Of a stretch of DNA of 64,000 nt, positions 1-12,713 are shown in pieces. Position 1 is the first letter of the stretch. Each line of letters begins with the position of its first letter. The DNA comes from Gloeophyllum trabeum ATCC 11539 (lineage: Eukaryota > Basidiomycota > Agaricomycetes > Gloeophyllales > Gloeophyllaceae), in the NCBI RefSeq assembly GCF_000344685.1, contig NW_006920410.1, positions 3,459,922 to 3,523,921 of the forward strand, given 5' to 3'. The position numbers were made by a program, and so were the translations under genes. The notes beneath the pieces are model-generated. The model had not been told where the DNA came from. It made no database searches and saw only the letters and a list, made by a program, of their open reading frames with translations.

Positions 1-585
1 AATACCACTTCAGGCCATTGTGGGCGCCTCCGATCCCATGCGGTGAAGCACCCAGCGCCAAGAGTCCGAGGACCAGCGGGTGCTATCCTCGCCCGCCGCC
101 CGGTGACCCAGGACTCCGAGAACTGAGAGGCGGAACCCACAACCAGGCGCTTGAGCTTTGCAGCCTGGTATAGACGTCCAGATACTAGGAGCCCGCCGTA
201 TACCTCTTACATCTGATGATTCATATCATGTTAATAGAACCACGGTATCTGTGGATCCTCCTATGTGTCATGTTTATGGAATGCGCACTTGATGACTCCT
301 GCAGCTCCTGGAGCCGTATGGTTCTCGCCTGTACCATCCTATCGATAGTTGATACCCAGTCGTTAAAGCTCTTCCCCCCGAGGAACTTATCGAACCTTGC
401 CTTTAGAGAATACTGTTGTAACTGGAAGAGTGATGACTGGTTTCCTGGGGGACGCTTTTCACTCTTTTCAACGCATCCTACCCGTGCAAGTTGTGGCGAA
501 ACAATACACACCTCCGAGTCGCCATAGCAATGACGCACATCGAAAGTCGAGTTATGGTGCGATTCCAGAGTCAGGGTGACACTTT
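1..585. other. Left-edge sequence without a firm gene
   Basis: No gene can be defined here with confidence. On the minus strand roughly 380-580 reads as plausible coding sequence (Ser/His/Asn-rich), but in a phase that does not join cleanly to the six-exon model just upstream. It may be the true 3' part of that gene, or chance. From 1 to 200 the sequence is GC-rich with no ORF worth calling. Confidence 0.3.
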
Positions 586-1216
586 CTATAGACACAGGAC
601 CTTCAGATGCATTGTGCGGTCGTTCTCTGGCCGCCTGATATCCAGCTTCTTGGAGAAGCGGGTATCCTGCAAGCACGTTCTGCAGTCAGATCTGCGACGT
701 ATGGAAAAGGGGATCACTGTCCATGATTAATCGAAGCGTCCGTTTCATCCACGATTCTCGACGAAATGTTGCTGAGATCATTCACTTGGACGACGGTCAC
801 TGATGTTGAGAGCGTCCTACTGCCGACCGGCAGTCCAGGAGAGTTGCAAGAACATGCGGGTCACCCACCATTATCGGAATTCCTCTGGGTGGAAGCTGTG
901 CCTCCGGTCATCAGTTGAGACAGTAGAACTGTTGAATGCCCCGCCAAACACCAGTCCAACGGTCTTCTCATCAGATGCCGACATACTTACCGGTCTTGGG
1001 CCAGTCACAGACAAAGAAAATGGGCGTTGGAACGTTGAGACCCGGATTATGCGAAATCTTTCCATCATGGAAAGCTCAATGAATGATGTTCGAAGGTGGG
1101 ACATGTCACAAACTTACTCGGCGCCGTGTTGGGACGTGCTGTCCGTAAGCATGTGTTACGGTGCGATGAACTGGTTACATACCTCCCAGCATCACACCAA
1201 GAGAGAGGATAGTCAT
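586..1216 (-). CDS. Unrecognised small protein, six short exons
   Basis: I do not recognise this protein. A self-consistent model on the minus strand has exons 1216-1183, 1138-1118, 1074-991, 928-865, 819-718 and 691-586. Each junction has GT and AG ends, and the phases add up to one closed frame of 136 codons with its own stop. The N-terminus is mildly hydrophobic (MTILSLGVMLG), followed by a Pro/Asn-rich stretch, a Ser/Thr-rich middle and a basic C-terminus with several Arg-Pro and Lys residues. No catalytic motif is evident. It lies downstream of the phosphatase gene on the same strand. The start is the first ATG after an in-frame TAA. Because small exons can be joined by chance, the exact limits and even the reality of the gene are uncertain. 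Confidence 0.3.
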
Positions 1217-1516
1217 TCCAGCGATGCATTATTTGCGTATGGATAGTCTACACTGTCCTTGTGTCAGCAATACAGTTCTCATTCATGTGTCCTCCAGGTA
1301 AAGACATGAGGGGTGATGAGATGAAATAAGCATGAAAAAGGGAATACAATCACTATGTCCTCCATTAATTAGAACTATGCTGTTATACCATGAGTTGAAC
1401 TATTTCTACGGACCTTTGTTACATGACAGCAATGCAATGGAAGAGAGGAAAGAAAATGAGGAAAACACATGGTGCAAAAGGGCGGGACCTACCCGGCTGG
1501 GAAACCGGCATGACTG

Positions 1517-4500
1517 CTACAATCTCAATTTCGACGGAACATCCGACTCAAACTGAACAGACTCGTCGCTGCTCAACTGTCTCTTCTTCATGCTCGGCCG
1601 CTTGGACAGACGCAACTGCCCTTCCTTACCCTCCTTGATCAGCTCGGTGGGACTTGCGAGGCGCTTGTGCTTTGTGGGTGACGTCTGCAAGGTGGTGACC
1701 CGCGGTATCGACGCAATGGGTATTGGCGAACCAAGCCCAGATCCCGGCAAAGAAGGCGGACCCACTTCTGGACCCTTCCGGAGGGTATGGCGCTCGGTAT
1801 CAGACCTTCCCCGATCATCCTCTCCGTAGAGTTCCTTCTCCTGGTCCACAAGGCGAAGTGCTCCTTCGATGATCGCCCGATGCACAAAGACATATTGTCT
1901 CAGGCTCTGGCAGAGACTCATGCGCTGTTCGCGGATATCCTCGACGACGGTGCGGATGGGATCCTTGTACGACGACAGCAGCGGGGGAGAGTCCTCTCGG
2001 TGAAGCTTCCTTGGCCGAGTATAGTCAAAGGGCTTCGACTTGATGAATTCAGACCCGTTCGGACTTGCGCTGCCGAGAGCTACTCCCCCATTTGTCGTCT
2101 CTTCACGCACATTCTCTGGAAGGCTCGCCCGTTTATGCGAATCGCGAAGGTTCACGGTCCCTCCGCCTTCAAAGGTCAAGTCAGACCTCCCCGCCAACGG
2201 AGAAGACAACGACGTTTGTTCCCATGAGCTCCTTCTGCTATCTTGAGTGGTGAAGAGTGACGGCACGGATGGGAACGAGTCTTCAGAGGAAGCAGTTGTG
2301 TCAGCATAGGCAGCAGGATACCTCGAGGCGGGCAACGTGCCTCGAATTCTATCGTCCGGAGTCTCTTTCCGCTCAAGCTGGATTTCGGGGGAACTTCGCA
2401 TCATTTCAGCAGGCGAGGCAAGCTTCTCGGGCAGGGGCGAACGAGTCTTGATTCCGTTCGAATGACGGGACTCGTAGGAGGAGTGAGCATGGGCAGGACC
2501 ATCAGGGCGAGCTGGACCACAAGTATGAGGCCTGCGTGTCCTTGCGAAACGAAAAAACAACTGATGACATACCTTCTGAAGGGGATAGAGGCGCTGAATA
2601 AGTTCTGACGCGTGCATCCGCATTCAAAGAGCCGCCGAAGATTAGCGGACCTTTTTCCACGGGGGAATTGAGTTTCTGCAACGAGGTCTGAAGGGGAATC
2701 GCCGCGCTTTCCGCACTGATATCGAAATGTGGCGGGAAGGCTCTCAGCGGAGCCTGGGACCGCGGTAAGGTGGGAGGGGACATGGACATATGCGCCGGGG
2801 GTGACATTGAGTGCGACGGGGTGGGCGACAAGGAGGGATAGGACATGGGCGACATGGACTGTGACGCGAGATACGCAGACGAACTAACAGAAGTCGACAA
2901 AGGCGATCGCAGATACTGCACGGGGGACGTCCTATCGACATCCATCGGGGCGTCCTTGCTGAATGAGGCCTCCTGCGGCACGTCGAGGATCCCATTCTGG
3001 CCGGTTTGAGCGACGGCGTGCACGGGCTTTGGCGCGGCCAGCCCGGTGGCATCCCCTTGCGCAGAAAAGATGCGATTCAGCCTCTCGTGCTCGGCCGGAC
3101 CTTGAAAAGAAAACGACAACATACCATCGTCCACGTCCATCCCCTCTGCGCTGTCCGTCCCGGTCCTGCTCTCCTCGGCATGTCTCTGCCTCGCCGCCGC
3201 CTCTCTTCGCTTCCGCAGCTCGCGCTTGAGGCCGTCCAGGACGGCGTCGACCACGATGAAGCCACCCGTGCGCCCGACACCGGCCGAGCAATGAAGAAGC
3301 ACCGGCGGGTTGGGCGACTCGAGCAGGCGCTTGACGATGCCAGTCTTGGGATCGAGATCGTTCTTCTCCTCGCTCGAGTCCCGACTGCTCGTGCTGCCCG
3401 TGCTCGCAGTCTTCGCGTGTCCCCAGGCCCTCTTCTCCTCCTGCTCCTCGCGTTCTCGCGAAGCTCGCCGCTCCGGCTCCTTCGCGCGCTCGACCTGCAG
3501 CGCCTTCTCGACCTCCGCGTTCATCATCTCCACGAGGTCGAGCACGCCGTTCGGATCGTCGGGCACGTTCATGTCCGGCCAGTCGAGGTACTGCAGCTGC
3601 GTCACGATGCGCGCGCCCGCGTCGGGGTACTTGACGTTCCTGAGCTCAAACACCCTCTTGACCATCGTCACCTTCGCCTTCCCCTCCCCCTGGCCCGTCA
3701 CCTCCTTCTGCGCCTTGGCCTCCTCCGGCTTCATAGGCGGGAAGAACTCGCCCTCGTTCGCCCTGGGATTGGCCGCACCAAAGAACCCGCCCTCGCCCGG
3801 CTTATTGCTCGCGCCGCCAAAGAACCCAAACGCCTTATTCTCGTCCTCCGGCGTCCCCGAGCTCTCGAGCACGCGCAGCACCAGCGGGCCAAACTGGCCC
3901 TCGCGCCAGTACTTGCCGCTCTTCTCCATCATCCCCTCCACCTCCTTCGTCAGCATCACGATCACGTGCACGTTCTGCTCCCAGCACAACCTGCACAGGG
4001 CAAAACCGAATCAGTCTTGGGGTGAGTGGGAGGGTGGAGAGTGTGAGGGACTCACGTCCAGAAATCGGCAAAGGTAGCTTCGAGCGGGCCCTGCGTAGCA
4101 ATATACCGCTTCCTCGTCCCAAGGGGCTGCACGTAGCTCGCGTTCACATAATCGTCCAGTGTACTCGTGCTCGCAGGCGAGCTCGGGCTCTTTGGCTCCC
4201 TGATCAAGCCTACGCCACCCACGCACGCCCCGCTGGGCGCACTTGACGCTGACGAGACAGACCGCGCGACGGACGCGGGGTTGAAAGAGTTTGGTTTCGA
4301 GTGCAGCTTCACGCGCGCGTGCTCAAAAGGCCAGATGTTGCGGTACCTGCGGTGTAGATATGTTAGTCGACGAATTATCTTGTTTGGCCAAAATGAAAGG
4401 TAAGATGAAGAGGGGGGGGGGGGGAAGATGCTTGCTCTCGGTAGGCCGAGGACTGACGAATCCGGCGGATTAGTGTCCCTCGCCTACCCAGAGCAAGCAC

Positions 4501-6794
4501 CCACCGACGACAGAGTATGAATCCCAATGCCCCCCTCCCAGTCTCGCGACTCACACTCTGCCCCCACACCACACCAAAACCAAAAGCAAACCCACTCACC
4601 GATTCTTCGCCCCCTTCTCCACGCCAGCCGTAATACTAAACGGAAACACATTCTTCTTCTTCCCCTTCCGCCCCTTCCCGCTCCCCACGCTCCCCGCCTC
4701 GCTCCCGGCGACACTGCTCGACAGCCCCACGCGCCACTCCACGCTCGCGAGATCCTGCGGGACGACGCCGCCCTTCCCCCCCTCCTCGCCGCTGCTCACC
4801 GCGGTCGTGCTGCCGCCCACGCTCACCCCCAAATCGCGCACGCTCGCGCTCGCGCTCCCGACCAAGCTGCTCTCGCCGCTGCTCGGCGGCACCGCGCCGC
4901 CGCTCCCGCTCCCGGTCCCGCTCGTCGCGCTCAGGCTCGTCGCGCCGCTGCCCGTGCTCCCCTCGACGCTCCCCGCGCGATTGCGCCCCTCCGTATACCG
5001 CTTGCGCACCTCCTGGCTGCTAATCAAGCCCCCCGCAAAGTCGCGTTCCTTGACGACCTCCCCGTCGTCCGCTCCTCCGATGCCCTTGCGCCCCTCGACG
5101 CCGAGCGGGCTGTGATGCCCTTCGCTCCCGGGCGTGAGGACGCCGCTGGCGTGGCTGACGTCGGCGAACGCGCCCTCGCGCGAGTGGTGCTCCATCACGC
5201 CCATGAGGCGCCTCTGCTCGGCCAGCTCGATCTTGTAGAACTGCATCGCGAGCTCCTCCGTGCCCTCGTCCACGTCCGCGAGCGTCGGCTTCGGGAGGTG
5301 GTACTTGCCCCTGCCCTGCTTCTTGGCCTTGGAGTGGGGGGTGGACGACTGCGTGGAGGCGGAGGTGGTGGACGGGTGCGACGCGGCGGGGGACGCCCGC
5401 TTCGGATCCGGCTTTGGCGAGTCCTCGTCGCTGAGCTCCGTGCGGTCGCTCGCGCCGCCCGCCGCGGCGGCGTCGGCGTCGTCGTCGCTGTCGCTGTCGG
5501 TGTGCCCGAGCCCGCGGCTGCCCTCGCGGCTGGCGGTCCACTTTTCGCGCTCGCGGTCCTCCTCGCTCTTCCCTGCGCCGTGCAGCTGCATCTTTTCGTC
5601 CTCGTCGCTGCTGAGGCTCGAGGGGGTGCCCCCGCTCTTCGCTCTCCAGGCAATCGCCTCGAGCCACTCCCAGCCCACGCCCTCGGCGATGCGCACGGCC
5701 AGATCGCCCCTGCGCACGCGCTTCCGCACCGACCTGGGGAGGACGAGGGGGATGCGCTCGGTGATCCCGTGCGAGAGCTCGATGTTCTGGCGGATGGTGT
5801 CAAAGAAGGGGTTGTACGGCTGGGTGCCCGCGGGCCTGCGCGCGAGGGCGGACGAGTGGGCAGAGGCGGGCGGCGAGGTGGCGGCGAGCGTGGGGCGCGG
5901 CGAGCGCGAGGACGTCGTGGTGGAGAGCGTGAAGGCGGACATGGGGAGGTGCTTGGTGCGGAGGACGGGCATGCTCTGGCTGGAGGCGCTGCTCCTGGCG
6001 CCGGGGAGGGCGAGCTTCATGCCGGGGCCGCCGAGCCCCGCGCTGAGCGTCGGCGGGGTGGGCTGCGTGAGCACGGCGTCGTCGTCGTCGTCCTCGTCCT
6101 CGTCCTCGTCGTGCTCGTCCGCGAGCGGGGATTGGTCGATGAGATCCCGGTTCTCGCGCCAGAGCGCCTGGAAGCCGCCGGCGACCCAGCAGACGTCGGC
6201 AGGGGCCATGCCCTCGTTGGCAAACTTGCGCATGAGGCCGAGGAGGTTGCTGCCCTCGCGGACGGCGGGAGAGTCAAGGTCGTAGACGACGACGCGGCGC
6301 TTGTCCTTCCACTTGCGAAAGTTGCGGCGGGCGGAGGCGGAGGGGAGCATGGCGGTGAGGCGGGCGAGGGAGAAGAGGGGCCGCTTGAGGAGGGTGGAGG
6401 GGACGGAGAGGGAGAGGGCGGAGCGGAGGCGGGCCTGGGTGTAGGCGGCGTGGGGGCGGATGTCGAGGATGAGGGTGTCGGGGTCGGCCGTGATGGGGGC
6501 GAGGTCGTTGGGGTGGAGGGCGGTGAAGGCGGCGGGCGGGAGGGGGGCTGTCGAGGGCGGAGAGGGCGCTGCAGCCGGGGGCGACGTACGGACCGGGGGA
6601 GGGCTGATCGACATGTCTGGGCTGGTGGTCGTTGCCGACAAGGCGGGGGAGTCGAGGCGGGCGGTGAGCTGGTTGGCCGAGGGCGCGCCGAAGCGGGCAG
6701 CGATGGCCTGGGCGAAGCCGTCTGCGTCGTTTGTGTTGGCGATGTTGACGGGAGCGGCGGAGAAGAAGCCGTCGGGGACGGTCTCTGGAGCCAT
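1517..6794 (-). CDS. Rhodanese-protein tyrosine phosphatase (MAPK phosphatase type)
   Basis: Large (1632 codons) classical protein tyrosine phosphatase of the fungal Pyp/Ptp2-3 kind, expected to dephosphorylate phosphotyrosine, probably on MAP kinases. Exons are 6794-4600, 4346-4056, 3990-2573 and 2511-1517; all phases agree. Residues about 92-225 form a rhodanese-like domain (LILDIRPH). Its active-site loop reads VVVYDLDS with no Cys, so it is probably a non-catalytic docking module. A Ser/acidic-rich linker leads to the phosphatase domain: RYRNIWPFEHARVKL near 731-745, the WPD loop YLDWPDMNVPDD, the HCSAGVGRTGG loop with Cys near 1063, and the C-terminal REQRMSLCQ..QYVFVH motif near 1495-1512. 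The spacing between the Cys loop and QYVFVH is about 440 residues against roughly 47 in PTP1B, because of a Ser/Pro-rich insertion. The start MAPETVPDG is the first Met before the conserved part; an in-frame Met 40 codons upstream is less likely. Family assignment is firm; the MAPK substrate is inferred. Confidence 0.93.
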
Positions 6795-9700
6795 GTCGCG
6801 ATGGATTGGGCGTTGTGTCGAAAAGAGCGGGTGGAGCAGACGGCGAGAAGAAAGAGGGCGTCCACGCTCTGGATTGCCCCTGACGTCAGCTCGCAAATGA
6901 CGTGCGCCAGCCAATCACAGCGCGGCGAGTCATCGGACCTCGACTCCTTCCCGTCCATTAAACTCTCAGACGAGCCTAGCCTTCACTCACTCCGAATGTG
7001 AGATCCCTGTCTCCTCCTACTCAGAGACCCATCCTCACGACCCTCGCCCCAAACCCAAACGTCCATCGCTCCCGCGATCTAGCTAGCATCGATCGCAATC
7101 GCATACATCCCTCGCAGTCCGAAACGCAAGCCATCAACCCGCTCTCGCCCGTGCGCCGGTAGATTCACAATGCGCGGCGCCCGTCCTCGTTTGTGTAGAC
7201 AGCGAGCGTATGTTCTCCCGAATACTCCGTCATTCGCCTGAACACTGCACTGCCGGTCGCGGGTCTCTGCTGTTTTCTTCGTCACGCGGGTACCCATGTA
7301 GACGTCTCTGCCTCTCGTGACATGTATGTACTATACAGGGCGAGATGTAGCCGTGCAGAAATCACAGCCATTGGTGTATCAAAATCCGTCCCGTCTCGGT
7401 GCCCCACTCACAGCATGCAACGACCATGATACAACTCAAAGGAGGGGACACCCTGGGATCATCCAGGCCTAGCGAGATTGAGCCAGATCCTCGCCATGTC
7501 CTGCAGGATGCACGTCTGCCGCTGGTTGCGTACATGGAATCCCACAGCTAGGCCTCATCCCATCCATCCGGCCATTCACCGTCCCTTTGCAAGGGCCCCT
7601 CTAGAGTCCAGACGGACATCTTCCACGCCCAAAGAGGGGTCCGAGTGTTAGACTCGCCCTTCCCTCTACCCGTGTACAAGATTCGCAAAGCCCAGCCCGA
7701 GGAAAAGTTGCAGGAGCCCTTGACGATCCCCCATTCCGTCTGAATCCGTGCTTGTCGTTGCCCGCCCTGCATGATCGGGAGCGTTATTCCTGTGTAGCTC
7801 CAGACACTCGCCCATGGCCATGTCTGTGTAGCCCCAAACAAACTGACAAGAGCTGACGATCTCCCCATCCATTTGCCGCGGCAAGTGGGCGGGCTCTATC
7901 AAGGTTCGCGCGCGCGCGCGGCCGAGAGAGAACCGCTGCCCGCTCAGCGCGATCTGCGCACCTCCCAACATTGGCAGAAACCCAGAAGTTGCGGTGCGGA
8001 GACTTGCATTGCGGACAACGTGGTCGGCACAGCCACATATCTATTTTCGGTACTGTAACCCCCCTCTCCTGCAGCGACCCAATAGTCGGCAGGCAGTCAG
8101 TGCGCCGAGAGCCAATAGCCCTACCCGCACGCAGACGGCCGGTTATTAATATCGATCATCTGCCAGCGGGAACCAGAGGGCGAAGGAGGGCTCCGCCGCA
8201 CCCCTGACATAACACACGCACCCACAACACGCTGCGCGTCCCTACTGCTACTAGCCTCGAGCGTATTACCCCCGGGTCCCCCCGCGCGGGGTAGCACTTG
8301 CACTGCCAGCAAATGGCACCGAGTCCAGACGACTCCGAGTACTTACTATGTACTCACTAGTGCGCGGAAAGGAACCACCAGCACCTGCCCCGTCTCGCTC
8401 GAGAGGTATTTGTAAACGACGAGCACCCCGCTTCCGCGTTCTCATGCTATCGGGGCTGCATATCAGAGTTCTTCATCTTGCCTGGCCACGGTAGGCCCAG
8501 CCCAGCCCCGGCTGGCTGCGACGGCGATGGGGGGCTTATGTCCGAGCGGGGTTGCAATCTGCCACTGACCAAGAAGACACCGGCGACACGAGGGGCGTGG
8601 TAGCTGCAGAATCACACCGCCTGCCGTCAGGGCCGGAGGCTTCGAGCAGCACGGGCGCGAATCTGGGCTGCGCATGCAAGTCGGACGCCCGCCCGCCCGC
8701 CCGCGCTGGGGGACCGTCCGGTCCTCGACTCGGACAACGGACAAACCGGCCCACACAGCGCGGGCGTCGCTGGGTCCAGCCATCGCAACCGCGCTGCCAC
8801 CCTTGCCCGGCGCGAATATTGCACACCGAGAACGGCGGAAATGTCTGCGATGGATCGAGTGATGAGCGAAAGGGAAACCCGACTTTCCTGTCAATCAATT
8901 CAGGATGGACGGCCCGCAGCCCGTGTGATGGCAGCAACGCTCACCTTCGGCCATCGGACGCGCGAAACCGGACGTGCCATTCATTCATCTACATGGCAAG
9001 CGCTGTTATTAATACATAGCAAGCAGATTCACCTCCCCGAGAACTGTCGAGGATAACGTTATCACATAGGATCGCCGCGCAATACCGACGATAGTACCCA
9101 CTTAACTTCAATTGAATTCATTACCGCCTTTTTGACGACCGTAAGCCGCAGCGATGAGCGATCAAAGATATGTCGGCGGGTATTGACATGCCACTCACGT
9201 GCGTTCATTTTGGTCTGAGACGGGGTGTCCGCGGTAACGAGAATTTGGTTGCTTGAAAGGTCCAGGCAAAGCTGGCGCTAGGATCGGTACCCCAGTCTGT
9301 TCCACACTTCAAAGCCCTGGAAGTTCGTTTCAGGACTGAAACGCTAGGGTACTCAGCAGAAGAGCGGCAGTACTAGTCATGCAGCCAAAGCACTGGTGAT
9401 GGACACGTCGTGACAGCGACAACGACTGACGCGGGAATGGATCATGAGCCCGGGGTAAAGTGGCTTTCGGGTTCCAGCGCTCAACCATCTGCAGCAGGTC
9501 AGATGAAAGCACATTTTCGGTTTGGAAAGTTTCAGGATCGGAGCTCCCCGCCTTGTACGCTGGTCTGGGGCGATGGCGTGCTCACGGTGACGAATCCGCA
9601 CGTCTGCTAATTACCGCCTCCGGTGCATTTGCATGCAGAGGAAGGCGCACCAGTCGCTGAAGCAAGCTGCGTGGTAATGTCCCCCGTAAGTCTTCCCCAC

Positions 9701-10630
9701 AGAAGGACATAGCATCTGCCAATGGTACTCACTGTCAATCAATCAAAGGTCCTCATTATACCCTCTGCTATAGCTAGCGATTGCCGGAGCTTGCTCCCAA
9801 TGCATTATATCGAATCTATCCGGCGGTTGCTCAACTTCTTTGAGGGGAGAAGGACTGCGCACCTCCCGTAACACCGAACGCGCCCTGAATTGAGTTCTGC
9901 GAGAGCAAGCTCCGGGCCCATATTGCCCTGCACGTGCGGAAGCGTGGATCCATTTCATATGGTCACTTGGGTAGCCCAATGAATGGCGCCCGACAGGCCC
10001 CGATTTTCGGTTTATTCCATAGCCGGGCACGATCGGCTCTCGATGGTTGCCGGGGCCAGGAGGTGGTCATTCATCAAGAAGCCGTAGACGAGAAGAACTC
10101 ACCGTGGCCAGGATCGACAGGACAGCACATCAGGAAAAGCCCAGGCGTGATCTCCATGCATTGCGATAGGGCCCGTTCGTGTCGCCGTCGGCTCTACGCA
10201 AGTATGGACACCCGGATCTCAGCTATGCCGCATGGGCAGCCAGAAAGAGTTCCGTTGATGTTTGGCCCTGTAGGCTGGTCAGTATCGGACGACAAGGCTG
10301 CGGCAGCGCACAGAGAACGTCAGTCTGTTGGCCCCAGCCCTGTCGAAACTGCACCAGGACAAAGAAGAATAAGCATTACACCAGCAAGAGATTACGCAGC
10401 AGGTTTCGTGGTCTTATCTTCGGTGTGAGTAGGCCGTGTCTGACTTGGGTGAAGCCCAAGCCCATGTATGAACCGATGATTACTGTGGTCAATGTCTTCT
10501 ACAAGTCGAAACAATACAGTCGTACATGCGAATAGCGATAGCCAATATTTACGATACATATGTCATGCCCCCGAATCACCTTTCAGCACGTAAATCAGCT
10601 AACCACGAGCAGAAACCAGGCCAGAACACG
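6795..10630. other. 3.8-kb stretch with no recognisable gene
   Basis: This is the longest gap between recognisable genes in the window, lying between the start of the phosphatase gene and the stop of VPS4, so it must contain the phosphatase promoter (pyrimidine-rich just upstream of 6794). I see no conserved protein motif in any frame. The longer frames are GC-driven and lack plausible domains or splice patterns. Visible sequence features are a CG dinucleotide run near 7907-7921, a CCCG/GCCC repeat near 8690-8707 and scattered short palindromes. No tRNA B-box and no inverted-repeat ends of a transposon were noticed. Confidence 0.5.
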
Positions 10631-12232
10631 TCAGAACGCACCCGACTCCTTTGTCCAATCATCGTGCCGCTTGATGTCCGCCTCCGTCACACTCGGCTTG
10701 ACGCTGTCCAGCGACTTCAGAAAGTCCGAGAGCTTCAGCGGCGGCTCGAGCAGCTCGTCGCCGGACAAGTCCGACCACGACTTCTCCTCGGCTTCCGGGT
10801 CCCCGGGCGAGCATGGCGTCCACTTGATTCCGCTCTCGGTCTCCACCTTCTTGAAGTGTGTCGCTGAAAGGACTTTCCGCACGGGTTGCATCAGGGCATC
10901 GCGAACCACGATGGAAATATCCGATCCAGAATAACTGGTCGTGATTGAGCAGGTGCGACTGAGGGAATCGCATAAGACCTACCCATCTGTCCTATCGGCA
11001 AGGAATCGGTAATCCTTCTGTGTTAGCTCGCATGGTGTCGACCCAACATGGAGCTCAAACATTCGTTTGCGAGCTTCAGGCCCAGGCAGAGGTATATAGA
11101 TCCGCTTTTCAAAGCTAGACACTTTCACGCTCAGAAGACGCGCACACGACTAAAGAAGAAGCAGGTGCATACCGTCGTTTGATGGCATTATCCAGATGCC
11201 AGGGTATGTTTGTAGCGCCCAGGACCAACACTCCCGTATCGTCGTGACCTACGCCGTTCATCTGTACCAGGAACTCTGTCATTATACGTCTTGACCCTTC
11301 CGACTGCCCCTCATTTCTCGTGCCAGCCAGGGAGTCGATTTCATCAATGAAAATGATCGAGGGTTTGGATTCTCGTGCCATCTCGAAAAGTTGTCGAACC
11401 AATCTATGACATCAATGGTCATTACACCTGATAATAACCCATTACATCCACTTGAACGATACCTTTCGGAATCACCCTGCCACTTACTGACAAGGTCACT
11501 AGAACTGACACTGAAGAATGTACTGTTGGCCTCCGTCGCGACAGCCTTTGCGAGGTACGACTTTCCGGTACCCGGTGGCCCGTACAGCAAGATACCCTTC
11601 CATGGTGTACGCTTGCCCGTGAACAGATGGGGGAACTTGATAGGCAGGATCACGGCTTCCTTCAGGGCTGCCTTCGCGCCCTCCAACCCAGCAACATCGT
11701 CCCACTTGACGTTCGGCTTCTCCATCAAGATCGCACTTGTAAGGCCCGCGCGCAGTTTCTTGACCTCGGGATCGCCGTCCTCCTCATCTCCCTCCTTCCT
11801 GCCAACTAGCATGAGGGATACAGTCGGCAAAGTGTAAGGCCACTCACTTCTTTCCGTTGCTAACTCCATTTGCTCCAACCGCTCGTTTAGCTTTCTTCGT
11901 CTCCACCTCCTCCAGATGCTTCTTCAATGTCTCCGCCCGCGCAAGGTACTCCTCACACTTTGTTCGTATCAGCGTCTTCGAGGAAGGGTTCTTCTCATCT
12001 GTAATATCTCATCAATAAACGCCCCTTGGTTGAAGAGCAACGCACGCACGTACATTTCAAAGCCAGCATGAAATAGTCAAGAGCATTGTTGTATTGCTTG
12101 TATGCCTCCGCATAGTTCTGTCTTGTGTCCTCCTCTATAGCACGCTGCACTATCTCGATAGCTCTCTGGATAGCCTCTTAACAACGCGCTATAACATATC
12201 GAGCAAGCACGTACATCCAAGTTTTGCGACAT
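10631..12232 (-). CDS. Vps4 AAA ATPase (ESCRT-III disassembly)
   Basis: Class I AAA ATPase that takes ESCRT-III polymers apart on endosomal and other membranes. Seven exons (12232-12215, 12174-12054, 11998-11848, 11798-11463, 11403-11173, 11114-10983, 10934-10631) give 430 residues, the usual Vps4 length. The first exon is only 18 nt. An N-terminal MIT domain ([17 protein letters not shown], residues 9-75) binds ESCRT-III tails. The AAA module has Walker A GPPGTGKS near 170-177, Walker B IIFIDEID near 225-231, sensor-1 GATNIPW and the distal arginines in the exon 5/6 region. The C-terminal [14 protein letters not shown] helix is typical of the Vps4 end. Intron 3 uses the second of two nearby AG sites (11799); the first would give a stop. 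The Ser/Thr kinase gene lies upstream on the same strand, about 480 bp away. Confidence 0.96.
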
Positions 12233-12713
12233 GAGGAACGAAAGCTCGAGCGATAGTTGCCACTATGGCAGTTGTAATGATGGGGTCAGGCACTCGGACT
12301 GTTTGCCTCTGTTGTACGCACTTCCGATCGCGTCGCGAGCTCAACCAAAGGCAGATGAAGGAGGGTAAGACAAGGTACTGAAGGATTGAAGTCACACTGA
12401 TTATAATATGTACAGTAGCCGCAAGTTGGTTATTGATTGCAGTAGTAATAACAGCCGCTTCTCTACCAAGAAGCCCTAAAGCTAAGGTCAAATTACAGTG
12501 TAAGGGACACAGAGACAATGTAAAGCGTTAACAGAGGGCAGAGCAACAGAGAAGGAACCCCGGTATCCTCAACGTCAAGAGATCATGGCAAAAATGTTCT
12601 GCGTGGAATTACGGCGAGGGATGCGTGTACAAGAAGGAGACAGCTCATAACAATAGGAGAAACAGCCCAATCGATACAGGTGGAAATGTGATGAAGGACA
12701 GAGATCGTTGTCA
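12233..12713. other. Intergenic: kinase 3' end to VPS4 promoter
   Basis: About 480 bp between two minus-strand genes. It should hold the kinase 3'UTR and the VPS4 promoter. No ORF with a recognisable motif and no repeat was seen. Confidence 0.5.

Noticed and set aside
4527..7001. 824-codon plus-strand frame
   Set aside because: Antisense to exon 1 of the phosphatase gene; a GC-rich shadow with Arg/Ala/Pro composition and no motif.
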